NCBI GenBank assembly: GCA_951812925.1
Contig: OX638372.1
Location: 52,078,028 to 52,142,027, forward strand
Source: Calliopum simillimum
Taxonomy: Eukaryota; Arthropoda; Insecta; Diptera; Lauxaniidae
Length of the DNA: 64,000 nucleotides
Reading direction: 5' to 3'
In this document: positions 56,922 to 64,000 of the stretch, piece by piece
Numbering within the stretch: position 1 is the first letter of the stretch
Layout of the letters: each line of letters begins with the position of its first letter
The notes under the pieces: generated by a model
The model's database searches: none
What the model was told of the DNA's origin: nothing
What the model saw: only the letters and a program-made list of their open reading frames with translations
Position numbers and translations under genes: made by a program

Positions 56922-58388
56922 TGTGCATCAACACTGGCTCGTCCATTACGGAATCTATTTAGCATTTCCTACACTTGTGGTGAATTTCCATCATGTTGGA
57001 AGATTGCTAATGTTCAATCAGTTCCCAAAAAAGGCGAAGCCACCAACCCTAATAATTATCGGCCCATTGCAATATGCTCAGCGCTTTCCAAAGTTATGAA
57101 AAGTGTTATAAACTTTCACTTTATGAATTATCTGGAGCGCAACGAATTACCTAATGATCGCCAATATGGCTTCAGGAGAGCTCACTCTTCTGGTGACTTA
57201 ATGGCGTTCGTCACTGAAAGGTGGAACGAATGTGTCCACCTTCTTGGTGAAAGTATGGTTGTTGCTCTGGATATTTCTAAAGCTTTTGATCGTGTGTGGC
57301 ATAGTGCCCTCGTAACAAAACTTATTGCATATGGCGTCGGTGATTCCTTCGCTCGTTGGATAACGAGCTTTTGCAGTGGCCGTTCTATACGTGTTGTCGT
57401 AGACGGTTTCACATCTAATGAATACTCCATTAACGCTGGAGTTCCCCAGGGTTCGGTCCTATCCCCGTCTCTTTTTCTTGTTTTCATCGATGACCTTGTG
57501 TCATCGACCATTAATCCAATCCACTCCTTTGCAGATGATAGCAGTATTTGTCATTCATATTGCTTCAAAAAGCGTCCAAGCTCTGAGGAGATTGAGAGAA
57601 AAAGGCGGTATATGAATGACACACTCACAAATGACCTCAAAACAATCTCCGAGTGGGGTCGAGCTAATCGGGTCGAATTCAACGCTAGCAAAACCCAATG
57701 CTGTCTGTTGTCTCACAGACGAGTGGATTGTCCCCCTCCACCCCTCAATATGGCCGGCGTAGATATTCTGAGATCAACAACTCTTGACGTTCTGGGCATA
57801 TCGATTCAAGCTGATCTGAGGGGGACAGATCATGTATTCGATGTGTCGAAAGAAGCGGCAAAGTGCTTAGGTTATCTTAAACGGTGTAAGAAATACTTCA
57901 CTCCTGTTGATCTTCGGACTATCTATTTCGCCTATATTAGACCTAAGCTAGAGTATAATTCGCACATTTGTGCCGGGGCTCCAAAAACTACTTTGGAGCT
58001 GCTAGACAGAGTTCAACGTCGTGCGATGAAGTTGATTGGGGATGCGGTTGATGTATCTTCTATTGACTCTCTTGAACACCGTCGTAACGTTGGGTGTGTT
58101 ACCCTTTTTTATAGATATTATCATGGGATGTGCTCAAGAGAAATTTATGGGCTGGTTCCGTCAGTTCGTATATTTTCTCGCAGCACTCGGGCGTCTCATC
58201 AGGCCCATTCCTATTGCGTTGCAACGGTGTTTAACAGAACATCGCACTATCGTGATAATTCGTTCTTTGGTCGCACGATCAAGTTGAGGAATAATCTCCC
58301 TGCGAGCGTTTTTCCCGGCAGCTGTGACATCGGTAGATTCAAAGAAAATGTTCATCGACACTACTCCTCTTTTCCCCCATCCCTCTAA
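56922..58388 (+). CDS. LINE reverse transcriptase, C-terminal part (5'-truncated)
   Basis: The open frame covers about 488 codons with no internal stop; the first ATG of the longest Met-initiated ORF is at 57096 but homology starts earlier (ASTLARPLRNLFSISYTCGE, then NPNNYRPIAICSALSKVMKS). Reverse-transcriptase palm motifs follow in order: YGFRRAHSSGDLM, VVALDISKAFDRVWH (first catalytic Asp), NAGVPQGSVLSPSLFLVFID, and IHSFADDSSIC with the FADD form of the YADD motif. Beyond it are the thumb-like ISEWGRANRVEFNASKTQC and the C-terminal SLEHRRNVGCVTLFYRYYHG segment. The endonuclease domain and ORF1 are absent. The family resembles jockey/CR1-like insect LINEs, but the clade is not settled. The frame is intact for its length, yet without the 5' part it cannot act alone. 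Confidence 0.88.
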   Translation, partial: CASTLARPLRNLFSISYTCGEFPSCWKIANVQSVPKKGEATNPNNYRPIAICSALSKVMKSVINFHFMNYLERNELPNDRQYGFRRAHSSGDLMAFVTERWNECVHLLGESMVVALDISKAFDRVWHSALVTKLIAYGVGDSFARWITSFCSGRSIRVVVDGFTSNEYSINAGVPQGSVLSPSLFLVFIDDLVSSTINPIHSFADDSSICHSYCFKKRPSSEEIERKRRYMNDTLTNDLKTISEWGRANRVEFNASKTQCCLLSHRRVDCPPPPLNMAGVDILRSTTLDVLGISIQADLRGTDHVFDVSKEAAKCLGYLKRCKKYFTPVDLRTIYFAYIRPKLEYNSHICAGAPKTTLELLDRVQRRAMKLIGDAVDVSSIDSLEHRRNVGCVTLFYRYYHGMCSREIYGLVPSVRIFSRSTRASHQAHSYCVATVFNRTSHYRDNSFFGRTIKLRNNLPASVFPGSCDIGRFKENVHRHYSSFPPSL

Positions 58389-58477
58389 CCCATTTCCTTT
58401 TCTGCAAATCAACACGGTGCATTGCATTTATAGGGGCTATCCCCTGAGCGTTGGTTTTAGTTTAAAAAAAAAAAAAA
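56922..58477 (+). mobile_element. 5'-truncated non-LTR retrotransposon (LINE)
   Basis: Begins in the middle of a reverse-transcriptase frame (open from 56922, just after TAG), runs through a stop at 58386-58388, a short 3' untranslated part with a hairpin (AGGGGCTATCCCCT at about 58431), and ends in A14 (58464-58477). 5' truncation plus a 3' poly(A) is the normal product of target-primed reverse transcription. A second, decayed copy is at 26819-27500. Confidence 0.9.
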
Positions 58478-59160
58478 GTTTTTTTTATTTTTGTCAAAAT
58501 TTAAAAATTTTTCACTTGCTATACAAGATAATGATGTAGACCTTAAAACTTTTGAAACCTAATCAAATTCTGCATATTCTAAAATAAAATTGTCGAAATT
58601 GGCCCACAAAAACTGAAATAATGGGCCCGAAAACACGAATATCCCACCATTTTTTTATATGTAAAAAAACAGTTTCGGGCAAAATAAAAAAAATATGTGT
58701 CTAGTAAAGTAAAGTACCATGCCACAAAACTTCAGCGCGATTGGTGATGGTCGACCTAAAAGTTGTTTCGTTCACTCCAAGAATCTGTCATGCATTTTCT
58801 CCGATAGTCAAGCTAAGCTTAAGTCTTTAATGGGATTTTCAGTATTATTCTGGGATTGTTTTCAACTTCTCCAATCATTATGCAGGAGGTTGATGTGGTT
58901 CGAATCTAGATGCTAAGTACGTGGGACGTAAAGGTAACGAAAATACAGTCTGCCTAACCGAGAGAAGATATATTCTGTGGAGTGAACAATAACTTCAGAA
59001 ATACTTAGTTCGGGAATAAAAATTTGAACTACTGTGAAACCCAGGAAAGTAAGCGGCAGGCAAAAATGCTAATCAATTAAAGGCGTATGATTATCATGTG
59101 GAATCTCATTTGTAAGCAAAAAAGTATTTAATTTCCGTGGTCTTAACAGGAATATGGATT
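58478..59160. other. AT-rich stretch, nothing recognised
   Basis: No gene recognised after the LINE poly(A). Confidence 0.35.
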
Positions 59161-59262
59161 TTTTTGTACCCTACAGCGAAAGTATATTCACCTAGTCTTT
59201 TCATTTGAAACGCAAAGTTTTGAGCGTGGTGGATAAAGAAAAATATATGTCGTATCTATTCA
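59161..59262 (+). mobile_element. Helentron/DINE-1-like 5' end fragment (copy H)
   Basis: TTTGTACCCTACAGCGAAAG, TATATTCACCTAGTC, CATTTGAAACGCAAAG and GAAAAATATATGTCG follow the order of the 5' end of copies C and G but with many differences. Only this end is recognisable. Confidence 0.6.
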
Positions 59263-59465
59263 AGTGAAAAACACAAAGTAAGGTTTTTTCTAATTTTGAG
59301 TAATTTAGAAAAATATATATTTTTCGGTATAAAATATTACTGACTGATGACACCCATTTAGTCATACAAAACAACAATTTCTAGACAAAAAAATCAACAC
59401 TAACTTTTTTAACTTGAAATATCTCAAATCTTGAAAAAGTAACTTTGATTTTCACTCGAATGGAG

Positions 59466-59868
59466 GTGATATATCTGTGGACTTTTGACAAAACAACCTA
59501 ACTCGAAACTGGCAACTTTTCAGGAGAACCTAAAAACTGATTAACTACTTTTCAATAATGTGGCTCAATATCGTTGATGCAGCGTTGAATCCCCTCTTCT
59601 ATACATTTACTAAGCTTAAAGTGATAGCTGTCAAATTATTATTTTTTTTTTTTTTGGTTCATAACACTTCACCGCACGAAAGGTGCCAAGTTCAAATCTT
59701 GCGTGAACTATGGGACACCCTTATATCTCTGGAACAAGAAATCATAGAGACATGGCGATTATAAATACCAATAAAAGCGTTTTTAAATTTTATATTTTGG
59801 ACTTAAATCCTGGAGAATTGTCTTATCTCGACTTAGGTTGTTTTGTCAAAAGTCCACAGATCTGTATA
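59466..59868. mobile_element. TIR element with B-box-like segment
   Basis: ATCTGTGGACTTTTGACAAA (from about 59471, continuing ACAACCTAACTCGA) and its inverted partner TTTTGTCAAAAGTCCACAGA (about 59844-59863, preceded by TCGACTTAGGTTG) form a TIR of about 35 bp. Inside, 59556-59633 matches 39904-39985, and after a T-run a tRNA T-arm-like AAGTTCAAATCTTG occurs at about 59689. No coding capacity. Confidence 0.55.
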
Positions 59869-60389
59869 CCTAATCATCTGAGTCAAATTTTTTTTTTCGG
59901 ACCAATTTTTGAAAAATTATAAATTATCTCAAAAAATTCACACGTACTTTTTGGACAATTCTAAGCATTTTATATCAGATACACTTTTTTCGTAAGATCC
60001 TTTGTTTTCTTTTGCTACTAAAAAAAAAGACTTGCATGGCATCACTATAATGTTAATAACTTTTGAACCAATATCGATTACTCCAATTTTTTTCTGGGGT
60101 ATAGTTCCTACACATGTGGCGAGTGCCCACATAATTTTTATAATTTTCTCAGAGTAGGAGAAGTTGCTTAATTTTTATGTACCTATGTATTTAAAATAGG
60201 AATTTTCAATAATAAATTAAAAATTTTGGTCCGAAAAAAAATACCATTTTATTCCTTGGTCTATGCTAATATCTTAGAAAAATTTTTTTCACAAAACCTT
60301 TGCCAGTTGCTAGATAACATAATTTTTTTGAAAGCCTTTCTTACATCGAATTTTTTAGATGGCGCACTTGAGGAAATTTAACTCTTTAA
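59869..60389. other. AT-rich stretch, nothing recognised
   Basis: No gene or bounded repeat recognised. Confidence 0.35.
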
Positions 60390-60533
60390 GTGGGTGTCCA
60401 TAAACTCCGTGACGCTAAAATTCACTAAAATGAACCGACCCTGTGTGACGGTAGCTTTATATAACAAAAATTATAAAATACACCAATCATGACGCTTCCT
60501 TGAATCCCTCCGTGGCTTATGGACAGCCCCCAA
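60390..60533. mobile_element. 144-bp MITE, GTGTCCATAAAC ends
   Basis: Left GTGGGTGTCCATAAACTCCG with TGACGC just inside, and right end, read inward, TGGGGGCTGTCCATAAGCCAC with GCGTCATGA inside, form imperfect TIRs. The GGNTGTCCATAA core resembles ends found on many insect MITEs. Target duplication not clear. Confidence 0.6.
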
Positions 60534-62199
60534 TTAGTCATATCCATCAATCATAAAAAGTCACATTTAAAAGAGCAATTTTGTCTCTTTTTTCTGCAAT
60601 ATTTAAATGTATTTTCTGAAAAGCTTTATAAAATTTGCGCACTTTGCTAATAACATCATAAAGATATATTAAAAATTCATGAAAAAATCTTCCTTAGAAA
60701 ATATAATAAGTAAGTAACTTTATGCATATTTACTTCACAAAAAAGAAAAGTGTACAAAGAAAGCACAAATAAAATGCAACACTGACTGCACAATGTACTA
60801 CAAATTCTACAAGAGTGTAGTAGGAGAAATAGTAAAGTAAATTAAATGCAAAGAGCGCAAAGTGTTTATTTTAACTAAATTATTTTATTTTTGTGAGAAC
60901 GAAAGTAGGAGCATAAGTAATCAACTTTTCATTTCAATGTAAAGTTTTTGCTTTTCCTACCCTTTTTAAGTATTGCCGTAGTCTTGTGCAGACAAAAAAA
61001 AAGAAAATTAATAAACTGACATCTTCAACTTGTCCCGGAAAAAATAAAGGGAACACAGAGTAGTAGTGTGTTGAAAATGTAGGTATTATTGTTACAACTC
61101 TGCACTACTTTTTTGTGTAAATAGTTGCAGCAATTAGCAGTATTATGCTTTGCGCTTTTTACTCTTGCACTACAGTACCCTTCCATTGCCAGTGTTGCTG
61201 CATAAACTTGTGCTTATGTAAATTTTTACTTTTCAACTACTTTTGCAACTCACAAGCAAGAGTTTCAATATTTCGCTTACTTTATTCATAACTTTGAAAG
61301 TTGCTCCATAGGAGCAGAATTTGTTAGTTTTGTTGGTTGCTTCGAATAATATTTACTTTAACATTGTATGATCCACTTAAATCCTTAAAGGGATGACGCT
61401 ATAAACTGCAAGCCGCACAACTTGTTAATGGGGCGGCATATACCTACATACTAATTTTTGTTGTAATAAAGTTTACGAAACTTAATTGTTTTGGGTTAAT
61501 TTGATTACAGCATGAAAGATTATGTTTTCTTTTTGCAAAAATCAATATAATCCAAAAGCAATATTCAGAAATAATTGAGTTTTGCTCCATATGATAAACT
61601 CGGATTTTTCGTCCGAAACTTTTGAGAAGAATTGACCAGGCTTGGCCCAATTCAATGCATATTAGAATTATTCCAGACAAAAATTTACCTTTTGTTTTTC
61701 ATCAGTAAAAAATACCCAAAGATTTTTTAAAATTTTTTTTTTATTTACAGAATACAAATCCTTAAACTGTTAATAAGTAAATGTTTTAGTCTAACATAAA
61801 CAATCAACATAAAAAAATTCGGTTTTTAATAGATAACTCCTAAACGGTAAATTTTTTTTAACATATAATAAAAATTTTTGTAGAACATATGACTCTCCAT
61901 AAAGATTATAGTGGCACTTTTCCTCGTGCGACTCACGGTTTATGAGTTATCGCAATTTGAAAATACTAGCGACCACATTTTCATAGGCAACCCGGCAAAA
62001 ATATATTCCCCCTTTCATAAATATATGTAAAAATTAGATTTTAACTAAAAACTCTATCAATACGTTTTTTTACTGCCGAATCTCGTACTATTTCTATTCA
62101 ATAAAAATATTATACTTTTTCAATAAAACCCTTCGGTAAGCTTTGTGCATTTGTGCTTCTTCAAAATTTTTGCAGTGTTTTCACTCTTTCGAAAATCTG
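60534..62199. other. Intronic DNA, nothing recognised
   Basis: No exon or bounded repeat recognised. Composition is AT-rich with runs of A and T. Confidence 0.35.
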
Positions 62200-62332
62200 G
62201 GGCTGAATCTCCGCATCAGTGAACGTACAATTCGTGACGTAAAATCATGTATTTAGTAATGCGAAATACATGTGAAATACATGATTTACGTCACGAATTG
62301 TACGTTCACGGATGCGTCGATTCGACCCTTAA
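62200..62332. mobile_element. Near-perfect hairpin MITE, GGGTCGAATC-type ends
   Basis: TGAACGTACAATTCGTGACG (from 62219, continuing TAAAATCATGTATTT) pairs with AAATACATGATTTACGTCAC (from about 62274, continuing GAATTGTACGTTCA) with a single one-base gap. The outer parts GGGCTGAATCTCCGCATC and GATGCGTCGATTCGACCC extend the inverted repeat. The loop is about 20 bases and itself holds GAAATACATGTG. The arms are unusually well kept. No coding capacity. Confidence 0.75.
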
Positions 62333-62485
62333 TTTCCTAAGGGGCCAATGACTCTCAATAGGTCGAAGCTTTTGGCAATTAAGTGGATTCGTAGTTTTTG
62401 GAACAAAATGTACATTTTTGCTATTTCACCACCATTGTCAGTTTTGGAGTAGTGAGCAGTTGCTAAATCCGGCAAAAACATTATA
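62333..62485. other. Short spacer, nothing recognised
   Basis: Between the hairpin MITE and the terminal repeat of the next mariner-type remnant. Confidence 0.35.
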
Positions 62486-63223
62486 CAGGGTGTCACAAAA
62501 AGAAAATTTATATTTAGTGGACCAATTAAAAAAAAATTTAAGGCACCTATCGGAAATGTGTTTCTTATTTTTTAAAGTTCACAATTTCCAATATTATTTT
62601 TTCAAAACAATATTGCCCAAATGTTAACTCTCGCGGGCATGCCACTCATTTATTGAACACTAAAATTTTGTTATGACTGCTCGGGAGGTATACTTGGCTG
62701 CCATTTCGTGATGGATATTTCTTTCAAATACGCCAGAAGGTTTGATCTATTGGCGTAAACTTTAGATTTGAGATGACCCTCCAAGAAAAACTCCATAGAG
62801 GTTAAATCAGGGCTGCGTGGCGGCCAATTTATGTTGAAAAGCGCTCAACTACCTGGTTTCCGAACTCAATCTTTTGACTAGCATCCAGGTATTTTAATTT
62901 GTACCGATTGAATTTTATAGGGGTGCAGCTTAAATTCTTTGTGCATAATAAGGTGTAATGACGATCTACTATAGGTGGATTTAAATCACTTGCAGGCTTC
63001 TGAATGGAAAGATTCAGATCGTCATGAACGAGCTGGTTAACACTCTCCACGTTTTCTGCTGTTCTTGATGATTTTGTTCGACCTGTTTTGATTTTTCCAA
63101 TGTTGAACCGATCTTCTCAAACTTCTTTACCCATTTTCGAATGAGTAGTTTTCTTGGTGCCTCAGTTAAGTAGTGAAAGCCTCGAATATTCACCAAATCA
63201 GTAGCTGCCGAGAGACGCTGCAT
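62486..63223 (-). pseudogene. Internally deleted mariner-type element, 3' end present
   Basis: Minus strand. From 63223 a helix-turn-helix region reads GFHYLTEAPRKLLIRKWVKK then FEKIGST. A second frame (63050-62829) gives NLSIQKPASDLN and YKLKYLDASQKIEFGNQVVE, matching the second DNA-binding part of mariner-type proteins. The catalytic core is missing: the next recognisable block is INWPPRSPDLTSMEFFLEGH then LKSKVYANRSNLLAYLKEIS at about 62825-62710, where the third catalytic Asp appears as Glu. The first two catalytic motifs are deleted. It resembles the DD41D branch more than DD34D. The 3' end is marked by CAGGGTGTCACAAAAAG at 62486 preceded by TA (62484-62485). The 5' end was not found. 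Confidence 0.75.
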
Positions 63224-64000
63224 AGTTGTTCAATTCCCAAGAGCTAGGCTACCGACTGACATACCCCACGTGTCCCTTGGGTTCATTGTATTCACGCAGG
63301 AGAGGTGGTCTTAAATGTACCCCTGACTAGTTTCTTTAGGAAATTTAATTACCTTTAATTTGACATATGATATGTTTAATTGGTATTGATTGAGTTATTT
63401 GTAATTAAGTGGAACCTTCTTTTTTTTGGCCCAAAAACCGAAAAAACCAATATCTTGAAAAAAGGATAAGCTAGGATTTCGATTTGAGTGGATTTTTAAT
63501 GTACAATTGACTATCAACAAAACCCCACTTTCCGTTTTCATTGGCATTTTAGGTCAACCTTTTTATCCTTCAGGTGAGGTGTGAGCAATATCGCGTACTG
63601 AGGTGTCGGAATTCTTCTGAGTTGCTTCACCTTTTTTACCAACTCTGCGTCCAAGCTAGGTTATCTACTTGAGATAATTTTTCGTACGATAAGTAAAGCC
63701 ATTCTGTAATTCAAAATAACTTTTTAGAGAGTTCTTTTTGGGTACGGGTTTTTTAAGCTATTTATAGCTACACATTTTAATTCTGGATTTTCCAAGTGCA
63801 CAAAATCAGTTTCCGAACTGTAGCAATTGCAGTTGAGCAGTTGGCCTCAGTATTTCGACCAACACGAAATCAGGTAAATCAAAATCATAAGAAACAAATA
63901 TTTTTTCTGGGACAGTCCTTAATTTTAGTAACATTTCACATCACCGCTGTCAAATAGAACTTATTCGCATTCTCACAGAAAGTGTGGTATAAAGCCATCT
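63224..64000. other. AT-rich stretch to window end, nothing recognised
   Basis: No exon, transposase or clear repeat recognised. The 5' terminal repeat of the remnant at 62486-63223 was looked for here and not found. Confidence 0.35.

Noticed and set aside
57182..57511. Minus-strand ORF of 109 codons within the LINE
   Set aside because: It is the antisense shadow of the reverse-transcriptase frame, whose motifs are clear on the plus strand.

Overview
This is AT-rich eukaryotic DNA from an insect, almost certainly a higher fly (Brachycera), perhaps a tephritid. The evidence is two spliced exons of a netrin gene with good fly splice sites, a nearly full-length DD41D (rosa-type) mariner, many CAG/CAA-rich intronic tracts typical of flies, and a dispersed repeat family built like the Drosophila DINE-1/INE-1 Helentron-associated elements. 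The species call is inference; no database was searched.

Host gene: the only host coding sequence I can support is a pair of plus-strand exons at 51510-51659 and 51785-51886. They encode the third laminin-type EGF module of a netrin and the linker that leads to its C-terminal NTR domain. Both exons are flanked by phase-1 introns. The rest of the window is therefore best read as two very large netrin introns, at least 51.5 kb upstream and at least 12.1 kb downstream, filled with mobile DNA.

Layout: 1-1072 is a broken DD37E Tc1/mariner gene with a 107-bp palindrome inside it. 1653-2115 is a lone foldback arm. 3996-4718 is a foldback with a nested MITE. 5380-7690 holds two copies of a repeat interrupted by a piggyBac-type MITE and a TA-flanked MITE. 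10249-10751 is a Tc1 (DD34E) 3' fragment. 13186-14175 is a foldback element, 15690-16395 another, and 17255-18358 a 1.1-kb CCCAGTG-ended element. 19084-20341 is a DD37D mariner, 21166-22037 a TIR element with iterated motifs, 22450-23027 a Helentron-like copy, and 23655-24948 the rosa-like mariner. 26819-27500 is a decayed LINE copy. 30295-31216 and 33941-35689 are further Helentron-like copies. 38035-39322 is a DD34D mariner inserted in a dispersed repeat. 42044-43020 and 44779-45574 are more Helentron-like copies, and 43886-44442 a TIR element with a tRNA-like segment. 47805-48220, 49459-49830 and 54470-55770 are inverted-repeat elements. 52911-54463 is a Helentron-like copy split by a 1287-bp mariner. 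56922-58477 is a 5'-truncated LINE. 59466-59868, 60390-60533, 62200-62332 and 62486-63223 are further MITEs and transposase remnants.

How the parts relate: no transposase here looks active as read, because each has at least one stop, frameshift, deletion or changed catalytic residue. Two (53040-54326 and 23655-24948) are only one or two lesions from intact. Nesting gives relative ages: Helentron-like copies are older than the mauritiana-type mariner, the DD37E element is older than the CCCAGTG palindrome, and one dispersed repeat is older than the DD34D mariner at 38035. The least explained items are the CCCAGTG element family with an apparent CT target duplication, and the recurrence of tRNA-like A/B-box segments inside otherwise unrelated AT-rich elements.
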